Below are positions 34,730 to 43,484 of a stretch of 64,000 nt of DNA, one piece after another. The position numbers and the translations under genes are program-made. The number at the start of each line of letters is the position of its first letter. Position 1 is the stretch's first letter. The notes beneath the pieces are model-generated. The model saw only the letters and a list, made by a program, of their open reading frames with translations. It did no database searches and was not told where the DNA came from. The stretch spans positions 186,001-250,000 of the forward strand of contig NZ_JAFMPR010000001.1 in assembly GCF_020667835.1 (NCBI RefSeq), given 5' to 3'. The DNA comes from Roseibaca sp. Y0-43 (GTDB lineage Bacteria > Pseudomonadota > Alphaproteobacteria > Rhodobacterales > Rhodobacteraceae).

Positions 34730-35403
34730 CCCTCGCTTTGCAGGCCGATGCTGGTCTGCCATTCTGCCGCGCCGCGTGCGACTGCGTCAAACACCGCACG
34801 GCCCAGCGCTTCACCTTGGGCGGTGTGCAGGCCGCAATACTCCTGTGCCCCTGCCGGGGCGGCCACCACGATGCAATCGGTGCCTGTGCCGGTTGCAACC
34901 GCACCGCCCGGCACCCGGTGGCCTGCCGCGATCACCGCCGCGGTGCGGGCCTGTGTTGCGATGCTGAGCGCTTCCAGAAGTGCGGTGTCGGACAAGGGCA
35001 AGGACAGGCACGCGGCGATGTTGATCGTGCCATAGGCCGGGATCACCTTGTCCCAGTCGCGACCCGTCCGGTCGGCCCGCCCGCCCACGGCTTCGGCATT
35101 CGACAGCCCGACCGTGGCGAGCGCCTGCGCCTCGACACCCTGAACCTGCGTACAAACCAGGTGGTGGCACGTCACATCGCGCGAGGTCAGAAGGCCAATC
35201 GCTTCATCCGCCTGCCGCGCGCGCATCTGGGCCGCGAACCAAGTGGCCACGTCCAGATCGGCGGGCAGGTCGGCATTGCGCACCTGCCGCCACAGGATGC
35301 GCCGCGCCGTCTGGTAGCCCGCGCGAAAGGGTGCCCAGCTGAGCACGCGCTGCGGCGCGCCCAGATCGCAGTCCAGCCATGGCGCGTGAAGCGTTACCTG
35401 CAT
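34726..35403 (-). CDS. cbiZ: Adenosylcobinamide amidohydrolase CbiZ
   Basis: The 225-residue product matches the CbiZ family, which hydrolyses the aminopropanol linker of adenosylcobinamide, giving adenosylcobyric acid for re-assembly of cobalamin. Conserved segments include LLTSRDVTCHH, VGLSNAEAVGGRAD, a TINIAACLSLPLSDTALLEA block and GTGTDCIVVAAP. The Rhodobacter sphaeroides enzyme is reported to act also on pseudocobalamin. The ATG at 35403 overlaps the upstream ATPase stop by one base. Its place inside the import cluster suggests that incoming corrinoids are remodelled. Confidence 0.9.
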   Translation of the reverse strand: MQVTLHAPWLDCDLGAPQRVLSWAPFRAGYQTARRILWRQVRNADLPADLDVATWFAAQMRARQADEAIGLLTSRDVTCHHLVCTQVQGVEAQALATVGLSNAEAVGGRADRTGRDWDKVIPAYGTINIAACLSLPLSDTALLEALSIATQARTAAVIAAGHRVPGGAVATGTGTDCIVVAAPAGAQEYCGLHTAQGEALGRAVFDAVARGAAEWQTSIGLQSEG

Positions 35404-36158
35404 CACACCACCCCGATGGGCTGGAAAAGCGGCCCGTCTTGGGTCTGCTGCACGAGGGCACGGATATGGAACACACGCGCCAGAAGCTCGGGCGTCAAAA
35501 CTTTGGACGGGGGGCCATCGGCGGCGATGCCGCCTTGCGCCAGCACCACCAGCCTTGTGCAATAGCGCGCCGCCAGCCCCAGATCGTGCAGCGACGCGAT
35601 CACGCAGCGGCCGCGCCCGGCCTCTGCGGCAAGGGTCTCCATCAGGCCGATCTGATGCGCGGGGTCCAGCCCCGCTGCGGGTTCATCGGCCATCAGAAGC
35701 GGCGTGTCCTGCGCCAGCGCGCGGGCGATCAGCACGCGGGCCTGCTCGCCGCCCGACAATTGCGTGGCGATCCGATTTCCGAAGGCGTCCAGCCCCATCC
35801 GCGACAGCGCGCTGTCGATCGCGGCACGGTCCTGGGGGCTGGGGCGCTGGCCCATGGCCAGATGCGGCAGCCGCCCCAGCGTGACCAGATCGGCCACGCT
35901 GACCGGCCAACCGATTTCACGCGCTTGCGGCAGCCACGCAACGGCGCGCGCGCGCTCCTTGATGGGCAAGGCCGACAACGACGAGCGCCCGCGATGCGGC
36001 ATCAGCCCCAGCGCCGCGCGCATGAGTGTTGTCTTGCCGGCACCATTGGGGCCAAGCAGGCCCACGAATTCGCCCGCGCCAACGGTCAGGTTTATGTCGC
36101 GCAGCACATCGCAAGGGCCACGGGCGACGGCGAAATCTGTCAGGACCAGTTGTGTCAT
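35403..36158 (-). CDS. btuD: Cobalamin ABC transporter ATP-binding protein
   Basis: The 251-residue ATPase has Walker A GPNGAGKT near residue 36, a Q-loop region, the signature LSGGEQARVLIARALAQ and Walker B LLMADEPAAGLDPAH, followed by the H-loop in SLHDLGLAARYC. It belongs to the FecE/BtuD group that energises siderophore, haem and B12 importers. Its linkage to a riboswitch, btuB, btuF and cbiZ makes cobalamin the likely substrate. It overlaps both neighbours by one to four bases. Confidence 0.9.
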   Translation of the reverse strand: MTQLVLTDFAVARGPCDVLRDINLTVGAGEFVGLLGPNGAGKTTLMRAALGLMPHRGRSSLSALPIKERARAVAWLPQAREIGWPVSVADLVTLGRLPHLAMGQRPSPQDRAAIDSALSRMGLDAFGNRIATQLSGGEQARVLIARALAQDTPLLMADEPAAGLDPAHQIGLMETLAAEAGRGRCVIASLHDLGLAARYCTRLVVLAQGGIAADGPPSKVLTPELLARVFHIRALVQQTQDGPLFQPIGVV

Positions 36159-37141
36159 AGCCCCTGCGCCCGTGTTTTATAGACCAGATGCAGGAACAGG
36201 GGGGCGCCCACGATGGCCGTCAGCACCCCCAGCTTCAGGTCGCGGTCCGGCAGCACCAGCCGCACCGCGATGTCAGCCGCCAGCACCAGCACCGCCCCCC
36301 CCAGCGCCGAGGCCCATAGCAGCCGCGAGGGCCGCGCGCCCACGAAGGGGCGCAGGATATGCGGCACGACCAGCCCCACGAAACCCACCGCGCCCGCCAC
36401 CGCCGTGGCAGCGCCCACCATGCTGGCAATGGCCAGAACCAAGGTCAAACGCAGGCGCGGCAGGTTCACCCCAAGGCTTGCGGCGCTGTCCTCGCCCAGT
36501 GTCAGCGCGTCAAAAGCGCGGCCTTGGGCCAGCAGCACCGCGCCGCCCAGCCCGATAAACGGGGCGGCCAGCCAGACATGGGTCATGGACCGGTCGGCCA
36601 GCGAGCCCATCATCCAGAACATGATTTCCGACGCGGCGAAGGGGTTGGACGACAGGTTGAGGACGAGCGCCGTCAACGCGCCCGCCAGTGCCGAAACCGC
36701 GATCCCCGCAAGGATCAGCGTCAGCGCGCCGCCGCGGGGCCCGGCCAAGGCAAGGATCAGCGCCACGGCCAGCACCGCGCCCGCCAGTGCCGCCAGCGGC
36801 AGGCCAAGTGCCACCTGCGCGGCAAAGCCGGTTTGCAGCGCGATGACCGCGCCCAAGGCCGCCGCACCAGACACGCCTAGAAGCCCCGGTTCGGCCAGCG
36901 GGTTGCGCAGATAGCCCTGCATCGCCGCGCCCGCCAAGCCCAGCGCGGCCCCGATCAGGACGGCCAGAATGGCGCGCGGCAGGCGAATTTCGCGCATGAC
37001 CAGCGTTTCGGCCAGCCCCTCGCCCCGCACCAGCGCGGCCAGCGAGGTGGCGGGCGTCAGCCCTGCCGGGCCGATCAGCAGCGACAGCGCGAAAAGCGCC
37101 CCGACCAGCAAGATCAGCACAAGAGCCAGCGCGCGGGTCAT
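36155..37141 (-). CDS. btuC: Cobalamin ABC transporter permease
   Basis: The 328-residue FecCD/BtuC-family protein has about ten membrane helices. Family marks include REIRLPRAILAVLIGAALGLAGAAMQGYLRNPLAEPGLLG, of which the core is LRNPLAEPGLLG, and the later GAVGFVGLVVPHILRPFVGA. The ATG at 37141 is preferred: it overlaps the btuF stop codon and avoids a longer frame that runs into btuF. The call as B12 permease rests on operon context, since iron-chelate permeases look alike. Confidence 0.9.
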   Translation of the reverse strand: MTRALALVLILLVGALFALSLLIGPAGLTPATSLAALVRGEGLAETLVMREIRLPRAILAVLIGAALGLAGAAMQGYLRNPLAEPGLLGVSGAAALGAVIALQTGFAAQVALGLPLAALAGAVLAVALILALAGPRGGALTLILAGIAVSALAGALTALVLNLSSNPFAASEIMFWMMGSLADRSMTHVWLAAPFIGLGGAVLLAQGRAFDALTLGEDSAASLGVNLPRLRLTLVLAIASMVGAATAVAGAVGFVGLVVPHILRPFVGARPSRLLWASALGGAVLVLAADIAVRLVLPDRDLKLGVLTAIVGAPLFLHLVYKTRAQGL

Positions 37142-37959
37142 GGTGCGGCCCCTTGCAACCGTGCGATGGCACGCAGCACCGTCGGAGTGCCACAGACCCA
37201 TTCGGCATCGGTGATGGCGCGGCCCGCATGGCGGTCGCGCAGCGCGTCCAGCGCCGGATGGGTCAGCACCGCTTCAGAGCGCGAGGCACCGGGATAGGCC
37301 TCTCCCGAGATGATGAGGTCGGGCATGAGCATGATGAGCCGCTCCATCGGCAACACGCCACCGCCCGACAGCCCCGCCTCGAGCGCGATATTGGCCAAGC
37401 CTGCCGCCGTCAGGATGTCATTGGCCAGCGATTTGTCGCCCGAGGTGTAGTTATTGGCGTAATGCAGGGCCGCGCGGGGGCGGCGGTCCGGATCGGCACG
37501 CAGCGCGGCCAGATCGGCCGTGAACTGCTCGGCGACCGCCTCGGCATGGTCCTCGCGGCCCAGCAGGCGGCCCATGTCGCGAATGGCGTCGGGGATCTGG
37601 TCAAGGCTCGTGACGATGGGAAGCTGCGCCACCTCGACCCCAAGGCGCCGCAGCAGCCCCACGGTGTAGGACGAGGTGAACTGACCCGCCAGCACCAGAT
37701 CGGGGGCCATGGCGAAGACCTCTTCAGCCTGCCCATGGTTGACCGGGTAGCCCAGCGCCTGATCGCGCATGACCGACACGTTGGGATCGTGCGAGATATG
37801 CGAGACCGACAGCAATTGCCCCGGCGCGGCCAGCAGCATGGCCAGCTGATCGGTGCACAGGTTGATAGAGACCACCCGCTCGGGTGGCCCCGCAAGCGCC
37901 GCCCCCGCCCACAGGGCAAGGGCCGCGCCAAGGGCTTTAGAAGCGCGCCGCAAGGCCAA
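37138..37959 (-). CDS. btuF: Periplasmic cobalamin-binding protein
   Basis: The 273-residue product has a signal peptide (about residues 1-23, ending ALA). A class III substrate-binding fold follows, starting RVVSINLCTDQLAMLLA and continuing AEEVFAMAPDLVLAGQFTSS and MERLIMLMPDLIISGEA, as in BtuF/FecB proteins. No ATG gives a signal peptide; the TTG at 37959 (or TTG 37953) does, and overlaps the end of btuB by 23 bases. It should deliver B12 to BtuCD. Confidence 0.88.
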   Translation of the reverse strand: MALRRASKALGAALALWAGAALAGPPERVVSINLCTDQLAMLLAAPGQLLSVSHISHDPNVSVMRDQALGYPVNHGQAEEVFAMAPDLVLAGQFTSSYTVGLLRRLGVEVAQLPIVTSLDQIPDAIRDMGRLLGREDHAEAVAEQFTADLAALRADPDRRPRAALHYANNYTSGDKSLANDILTAAGLANIALEAGLSGGGVLPMERLIMLMPDLIISGEAYPGASRSEAVLTHPALDALRDRHAGRAITDAEWVCGTPTVLRAIARLQGAAP

Positions 37960-39802
37960 GGTAGAATGCCCGGCCGGGCGCGTTGTAGCCCGTGACCTCT
38001 TGATAGTCCTTGTCGAACATATTGGTCACGCGCAGGCTGAGTTCGGCAGTGTCCGTCAGATCAAAGCGCAGGCCCATATCGGCGGTTGTGTAGTCTTGCA
38101 GGCCGGCCGTGCGGTCCGCGACATGAAGCACGCCGACAGAGCCGCGCAGGCGGTCGGTGATCTCCAGATCCGCGCCCACGCTCAGATGATGGCGCGGCAC
38201 ACGCGCAAGCCGTGTGCCCGCGGTCGGCCCTTTCGTGACCTTTGCGTCGGTATAGGTGTAAGCTGCGGTCAACCCCAGACGCTCTGTCAGCGGCACCTCG
38301 GCGAACAGTTCAACCCCGCGATTGCGCGAAGCCCCGATCTGCGCGTAGCGCGAGGTGACGAAATCATAGTCGATCTTGCCGTCGATGCGCACCTCGAACA
38401 CGGTTGCCGACAGCAGCCCGCCATTGGCCAGCCGGTAATCCGCCCCGATTTCACCCGAGACGCTGGTTTCCGCCCCCAGCGTCGGATCGCCGAAGGCGCT
38501 GAACAGCTCGAAATTCGACGGCGCGCGGAAGCCGCGGGCGATCTGCGCGCGCAGGGTCAGCGCATCGCTGGCCTGGTAGGCAAAGCTGACACGGCCCGTC
38601 AGGAACCCACCGAAACGCGAATGATCATCGTAACGGATGGCCGCCGTCACATCCAGCGCATCAGTCGGGCGAGCAAGGATCTGGGCGTAAACGCCGCTGA
38701 TCGTGGTGTCGGACCGGAACCCGCCAAAGGTGCCGGACTGGTCGTAATCCTCGCGCTCCCAATCCGCGCCATAGGCCAACGTGTAGCCGGGGGACAGTTC
38801 GGACACGCCTTTCCAGTCGATGCGCGTGCGCTCGCCGATATAGGTATTGTCGGACGGGAAAGTCACACGCTCGATATAGCGGCGCTCGACATTGTAGCGG
38901 CTGACCCCGATTTCCTGTGTGCCCATGCCAAGGTCGAATTCCGCAAAGGCGCGCACGCCCCATTGCCGCCAGTCGGCTTCGGCATCGGCATTCGGGTCGA
39001 GCGAGGCAAAGCCAAGCGTGTCGAACGTATCGTATTCGGTGTTGGAGCGCTGCACGAAGCCCGACACCCCAAGCGCCAGCATATCCGTGACCTGATAGCG
39101 CGCGGCGAAGTTCAGTTTCGTCTGCTCATACCCATCCGCTTCGGCATTGGGCGCATAAATCACGCCGGTGGGCGTGCCCTCGAACCCGGTTTCGCCATCG
39201 GTGCGCTGGTGCGACAGGCCGAAAGACAGCTCCAACCGGCCCTGGCGGTAGGCCAGGCCGTAGGACACAAGCGCGGTCGCGTTGCTGCCCGCTTCGGCGT
39301 TGAATGTCTGGCTCAGCCCGTCTTCTTCGGCCCGCAGGGTGGTGATATTGACCACACCACCCACCGAAGAGCCGCCGTAAAGCGCGGATTGCGAACCGCG
39401 CAGGATCTCGATCCGGCCGATATTCGAAAGTGCGACTTGCGCGATGTCGGTCTGGGTCTGCACGCCCGACGGGTCATCAATACGAATGCCATCGACGAAA
39501 ATCGCGGTGTAACGCCCCTCTGTCCCGCGCAGCCGCAAGGTCGCGGGGCTGCCCATGCCGCCGTTCTGGGTCAGGCTCAGTCCCGGCTGGCGGCGCAGCA
39601 GGTCAACCATCGTGGTCGCGCCGCTTTGGGCAATGTCCTCGGCGGTCAGAACCGTGACCGATGCGCCCGAGCGGGACAGTTCCGTTTCGGTCAGGTTGGC
39701 CGAGAAGGTCACTTCTTCAAGGTTGATGATCTCTTGCGCGTCCGCGCCGCCGGCCATCAGGCCAAGGGCGGCGACGGTGCCAAGGAAATGGCGTGTCGTC
39801 AT
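37937..39802 (-). CDS. btuB: TonB-dependent vitamin B12 receptor BtuB
   Basis: The 621-residue outer-membrane receptor has a signal peptide (about residues 1-22, ending ADA) and a TonB box-like ITLEEV equivalent, NLEEVTFSA. The plug domain runs about residues 42-150 (VTVLTAEDIAQSGATTMVDLL, GRIEILRGSQSALYGGSSVGGVVNI). A 22-strand barrel follows, ending in FYLGLAARF with a terminal Phe. Length and the tight BtuB-like plug match the family. It is the first coding gene after the cobalamin riboswitch. Confidence 0.93.
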   Translation of the reverse strand: MTTRHFLGTVAALGLMAGGADAQEIINLEEVTFSANLTETELSRSGASVTVLTAEDIAQSGATTMVDLLRRQPGLSLTQNGGMGSPATLRLRGTEGRYTAIFVDGIRIDDPSGVQTQTDIAQVALSNIGRIEILRGSQSALYGGSSVGGVVNITTLRAEEDGLSQTFNAEAGSNATALVSYGLAYRQGRLELSFGLSHQRTDGETGFEGTPTGVIYAPNAEADGYEQTKLNFAARYQVTDMLALGVSGFVQRSNTEYDTFDTLGFASLDPNADAEADWRQWGVRAFAEFDLGMGTQEIGVSRYNVERRYIERVTFPSDNTYIGERTRIDWKGVSELSPGYTLAYGADWEREDYDQSGTFGGFRSDTTISGVYAQILARPTDALDVTAAIRYDDHSRFGGFLTGRVSFAYQASDALTLRAQIARGFRAPSNFELFSAFGDPTLGAETSVSGEIGADYRLANGGLLSATVFEVRIDGKIDYDFVTSRYAQIGASRNRGVELFAEVPLTERLGLTAAYTYTDAKVTKGPTAGTRLARVPRHHLSVGADLEITDRLRGSVGVLHVADRTAGLQDYTTADMGLRFDLTDTAELSLRVTNMFDKDYQEVTGYNAPGRAFYLGLAARF

Positions 39803-39944
39803 GTGTCTACACCTATGCGTGGACCGCTGGCGCGGCCCGGTCGTCAGAATTGTCGGCGGGTGCAGAACGCACCGCAGACGGCGAAAGGTGTCACCGCTAC
39901 GGTCAGACCGTTACCCGCAGCGCCGCCCGCGCCGGGATAGGGTG
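39803..39944 (-). other. Riboswitch expression platform / btuB leader
   Basis: This stretch holds no gene. It joins the B12 box to the btuB start and should contain the regulated hairpin. GC-rich self-complementary stretches are present, but I could not establish whether control acts on transcription termination or on ribosome access. Confidence 0.5.
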
Positions 39945-40112
39945 AGCACTTTGGCAGGTCTCCTGACTTGCGGGTCGATGCTTTGCCGGGCCTTCCCGTG
40001 GATCAATCCACAGTGGCATATGCCGGCATCGCTCACCGCTTACAGTTGCGGGGGCAGTCGCGGATTTGCGGCCAGATCGGCCGCGCACCGCGTTCCCATT
40101 TTAACCGGGGGC
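39945..40112 (-). promoter_or_regulatory. Cobalamin (AdoCbl-type) riboswitch upstream of btuB
   Basis: On the minus strand, the leader of btuB contains all main cobalamin riboswitch landmarks in order: GGTTAAAATGGGAA (about 40105-40092), then CGACTGCCCCCGCAACTGTAAGCGG (core split here as GCCCCCGCAACTGTAAG), then GCCACTG, GGGAAGG and the B12 box AGTCAGGAGACCTGCC (39968-39953). Binding of adenosylcobalamin is expected to repress the downstream cluster. The 140 bases between the box and the btuB ATG form the expression platform. Exact aptamer ends are approximate. Confidence 0.95.
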
Positions 40113-40182
40113 GAATGTCCCCGGACCAAAGCAGTTCCGGCTTTAGGCGCTTCCCCGAGTCGGCGCAACTGTTTTTCTGGAC

Positions 40183-40875
40183 TTACCAGTCGGGCGCACT
40201 AATCACCGCGTCCAAGGTCGCGCCAAGCGCGCGGCGCTCCAACATCAGCAGCATTTTGGGGGCCGACACCGTCAATTCCAGCCTGTCGCCCGCCATGCGG
40301 TTCGACGTGCCGATCCGCCCGTCAGGCGCGAAATCGATCCCGTCAATCGGCCAGTGCAACCCGCGCGATTGCCCCGTCACCGGCCCCATGGGCACCAGCG
40401 ACACGGGCGCATCTTGGGGCAGGCGCATCTCCAGCCGGGGTGGGAGCAGCAAGCAAATATCCTGTGGCCCGACCAGCAGCACCCGCGCGCGGCCATGCTG
40501 CACAAGCGACGCCATGGCGGCAAAGGTATGGTCCAGCCGCGCCCCCAGAAACCCCACCCCCAGTAGGAAAGGCGCGTCGATAGAGCGCAGGCATTTGTCC
40601 AGGTCGGTGCTGTCCTGCTCGGGGATATGGTGCACCCGCGCGCCCAGACGGTCGCGCAACTCTGGGCGGATCGAATCAAGATCGCCGATCACCGCGCGGG
40701 GGGTGTGGCCCATGTCATCTAGGTGATTGGCCCCACCGTCGGCAGCCACCAGATCGGGGGCCAAAGCCAGCGCTTCGCCAAGTGCCGCTGCGTCGAAACC
40801 CGCCCCGCCCACCAGCGTGACACCAGACTGTGTTTGGAAAATCGGGGGCAATAGGCTACTTTCCGAATGCGGCAC
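40183..40875 (-). CDS. Thiamine pyrophosphokinase
   Basis: The 230-residue product converts thiamine to thiamine diphosphate. The TPK catalytic region is clear: ADGGANHLDDMGHTP, then VIGDLDSIRPELR, then EQDSTDLDKCL and LGARLDHTFAAM, covering the conserved Asp residues that bind Mg-ATP. The start codon is GTG 40875 without a clear ribosome-binding site; TTG 40851 is an alternative. It ends about 70 bases before the cobalamin riboswitch in the same direction. Confidence 0.92.
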   Translation of the reverse strand: MPHSESSLLPPIFQTQSGVTLVGGAGFDAAALGEALALAPDLVAADGGANHLDDMGHTPRAVIGDLDSIRPELRDRLGARVHHIPEQDSTDLDKCLRSIDAPFLLGVGFLGARLDHTFAAMASLVQHGRARVLLVGPQDICLLLPPRLEMRLPQDAPVSLVPMGPVTGQSRGLHWPIDGIDFAPDGRIGTSNRMAGDRLELTVSAPKMLLMLERRALGATLDAVISAPDW

Positions 40876-40988
40876 GGGGCTTGGGGGTTGGTCATAAACA
40901 GATCATCAAAAAACCCAAGTTCAAACATGTAATCGCTTTGCTGATCCGCAATCTTCGGGAAATGTGCAGTTAAATTAAGAGCGATGTG

Positions 40989-43190
40989 ATGGTTGGTCCA
41001 AACAAGATACTTACCGTGTCCTACGGCACGTTTTCGTGCACGCTGGAGGGGTTTGACGAACCTTTCGGCACCATGCAGGCAATCGCGGAATATTTCCGCG
41101 ACCTGGCGGCGCAAGACCGCTATTTCGGGGCCGAACCGCCGACCCCGGATGCCGAAATGCTGCATCGCATTGCCGAGCGCGAGGTCAAGCGCCGGGTGGA
41201 ATCGCAGGTTCAGGAAAACGGGATCGTGCTGCGCCAGCAGTCAGAGTCCGTTGCCCCTGCATTGACGGCAGCCCCTGCACAACCGCAGACCGGCCCGTCG
41301 CTGGCCGAGCTTGCGAAGTCGAGCGTTGCCTCTGCGGCCATGATGGCCGCCGCTGGTGGCGCACAGGCACAGACCGATGCCGTGCCCGCCGAAGTCTCGG
41401 ACAAGCTGGCGCGCATCCGTGCCGCCGTGGCCAAGTCGGAAACCGGCCCGGACACGGACACCGCACAGACCGATATGGCAGCGCCCGAGATGCCCGTCGA
41501 GACACCCGACACAGCACAGGTCACAGGCAATGACAGCGCAGAGCTGGAAGACACGCTGGCCGGGCTGATGTCTGACGACGCCATGGCATTCGACCCCGAC
41601 GCGTTCAAGACGGCGCAGGACGACATGCCCGATTTCGTCGAAGACGCGTTGTCGGACGAGATGGATGTGCAACCGGCCGCAGAAGATGCGCCGCAGCCGC
41701 GTCCCGTGGCAGAGGCAGCGGATGACGACGACGAGTTCGACGATTTCGGCCTGTTCGACGAGGATGACGACGACACCGTCGCCGCCGAAAGCGCGCAGTC
41801 CGCGACCGAAGACGCCGCGCCTGTCATGGCCCAAGCCATGGACGATGAAGAAAACGACAGTTTCGCCGATGAGATAGCGCAGGACGCCCCGCAACTGGCC
41901 GAAGCCGCGCCCGACATGGCAGAGTCGGCACCGGCTGCCACCCTCGCCGCTGAAGAGTTCGGCGACGAGGACGATTTCGAGGCTGAGCTGGCCCGCGAGC
42001 TGGAAGATGCCGAGCGTCTGGAAGCAGAGCGTCATTCCATCGAAAGCCTGCGCAGCGAAATCCGCGAAGTACTAGGCGCGACCGGTTTGCCGGGCGGGTC
42101 CGAAGCCGCGCTGGTGGAAGAGCTTGCCGAAATCGAACAGGAAGCGGTCATCAAGCACCCGCATTTCAACCGCAAGGCCAAGAAGCGCATTCCCGGCGAC
42201 ACCGACGCCACCGCCGAGCGCCTGCTGGAAACCGCGAAATCGGAACTGGGCGAGCGCGAATCGGCGCGCCGTCGCGAAACCTTCGAGCATATCAAGGTCG
42301 CCGTCGCCGCAACCCGCGCCGAAGAGATCGTCGAAGGGCCGCGCCGCCGCGACATCGAACAGGACCGCGAGATCGACAAGTATCGCGCGGGCATGGACAC
42401 CCCTGCCCCGCTGGAACCTGCCCTTGCCAAGGCCGAGCTTCTGGCGAAGGCGAAAGGTCCGAGCTTTGCAGAGATGCCAGACGAAGCTTGGGACGAGCTG
42501 GAGGATGAGGACGACCTCGTCGCCGAAGCCCCGGCTGCCGCCCCGCAGCCCGAGCCCGTGGCAGACCCCGAACCCGCGCCGCAGCCCGTGGTCGCACGCC
42601 GCCCCGCGCCGGTCGCGCCCAAGACCGAACGCCCGGCCCCCGCCCCGGCAGAGCCTGTCGCGGCGGACCCGGCTGACGCGCTGGCCCCGCGCCCGCGCCG
42701 CCCCGCGATGGCGGGCGAGCGCCGCACGGAGCGCCCGCAGCCCGGTCGCACGCCGCTGGTGCTGGTCTCAGAGCAGCGCGTCGATGAGATGCCCGCATCC
42801 GACGGCCCGATCCGCCCGCGCCGCGTGCGCAGCGGCCAGAACGTAGAAGCCATCGTGGCCGAGGCCGAGAAAGCCCCGATCCCGGCGGAAACCGTGGCCG
42901 CGTTCAAAGCCTTTGCCGATGACGTGGATGCGTGGTTGCTGGACGACCAGATCGAAGCCGCCGCGGCCTATTCCACCCATATCCTTGGGCAGGACGAATT
43001 CTCGCGCCCCGAGCTGATGAGCTTTGTTCTGGCCTATAACGAGGGCAAGGAAGTCAGCCGCGAGGACATGCTGCGCGGCTTTGGCACGCTTCTGCGCGAG
43101 GGCCGTCTGGAACGTGGCAACGCGGGCAATTTCCGCCTTGCCCCGGCTTCGGAATATGACGAGCCCGCGCGCAAATACGCCCAGCGCTAA
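40989..43190 (+). CDS. Large acidic protein of unknown function
   Basis: I do not recognise a characterised family. The 733-residue product has no signal peptide or membrane segment. Residues 1-75 form a conserved-looking module ([19 protein letters not shown], then [21 protein letters not shown]). A long Asp/Glu/Ala-rich, probably disordered middle (about 130-330) is followed by a predicted helical, charged segment (about 330-440). A Pro/Ala-rich linker (about 510-590) leads to a folded C-terminal region of about 110 residues ([20 protein letters not shown] to the end). The layout suggests a scaffold or cytoplasmic adaptor. I recall homologues in Rhodobacterales listed as hypothetical or loosely as chemotaxis CheA, but no kinase motifs are visible. 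Confidence 0.8.
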   Translation: MVGPNKILTVSYGTFSCTLEGFDEPFGTMQAIAEYFRDLAAQDRYFGAEPPTPDAEMLHRIAEREVKRRVESQVQENGIVLRQQSESVAPALTAAPAQPQTGPSLAELAKSSVASAAMMAAAGGAQAQTDAVPAEVSDKLARIRAAVAKSETGPDTDTAQTDMAAPEMPVETPDTAQVTGNDSAELEDTLAGLMSDDAMAFDPDAFKTAQDDMPDFVEDALSDEMDVQPAAEDAPQPRPVAEAADDDDEFDDFGLFDEDDDDTVAAESAQSATEDAAPVMAQAMDDEENDSFADEIAQDAPQLAEAAPDMAESAPAATLAAEEFGDEDDFEAELARELEDAERLEAERHSIESLRSEIREVLGATGLPGGSEAALVEELAEIEQEAVIKHPHFNRKAKKRIPGDTDATAERLLETAKSELGERESARRRETFEHIKVAVAATRAEEIVEGPRRRDIEQDREIDKYRAGMDTPAPLEPALAKAELLAKAKGPSFAEMPDEAWDELEDEDDLVAEAPAAAPQPEPVADPEPAPQPVVARRPAPVAPKTERPAPAPAEPVAADPADALAPRPRRPAMAGERRTERPQPGRTPLVLVSEQRVDEMPASDGPIRPRRVRSGQNVEAIVAEAEKAPIPAETVAAFKAFADDVDAWLLDDQIEAAAAYSTHILGQDEFSRPELMSFVLAYNEGKEVSREDMLRGFGTLLREGRLERGNAGNFRLAPASEYDEPARKYAQR

Positions 43191-43210
43191 GCCCGCACAC
43201 CATGACATGA

Positions 43211-43242
43211 AAAAGCCCCGGCAATCGCGCCGGGGCTTTTTT
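43211..43242. terminator. Bidirectional terminator between convergent genes
   Basis: AAAAGCCCCGGC and GCCGGGGCTTTT form a perfect 12-bp stem around AATCGC with extra A and T residues on both sides. It serves the acidic-protein gene and probably the purA-DUF2842 unit on the opposite strand. Confidence 0.92.
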
Positions 43243-43259
43243 CTTGGCCAAAGGGCCAA

Positions 43260-43484
43260 TCAGTCTTTCGGCGCGTCCGGGTCGGGCTGGCCCACACCCA
43301 TGAACAGCTTTTTCAGCGGGAAGGCCCAGACGATCCCCAACACGACATAGATGACGAGTTCCACCAGGAAGGGCGGGCGGTCGAACATCTCGACCACGTT
43401 GACCGTGACCACGATGTAAAGCGGCAATGCCACCACAAGGGCCAGAATGGACCAGCGTTTGCGGGCTTTGTAGGATAGGGCCAT
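43260..43484 (-). CDS. DUF2842-type small membrane protein
   Basis: The 74-residue product has two membrane helices, about residues 10-29 and 40-60, joined by EMFDRPPFLVE, and ends in a short charged tail. It resembles DUF2842 proteins of alphaproteobacteria, whose function is unknown. The ATG at 43484 overlaps the purA stop by one base (TGATG), so translation is probably coupled; an upstream TTG is not needed. Confidence 0.8.
   Translation of the reverse strand: MALSYKARKRWSILALVVALPLYIVVTVNVVEMFDRPPFLVELVIYVVLGIVWAFPLKKLFMGVGQPDPDAPKD

Noticed and set aside
37853-39940. Plus-strand frame of 695 codons opposite btuB
   Set aside because: The minus-strand gene has a signal peptide, plug, barrel, terminal Phe and riboswitch; the plus frame has none of the marks of a real gene.
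40986-43190. Annotation of the large acidic protein as a CheA chemotaxis kinase
   Set aside because: No H-box, ATPase or CheW-like motifs are visible in the translated sequence.
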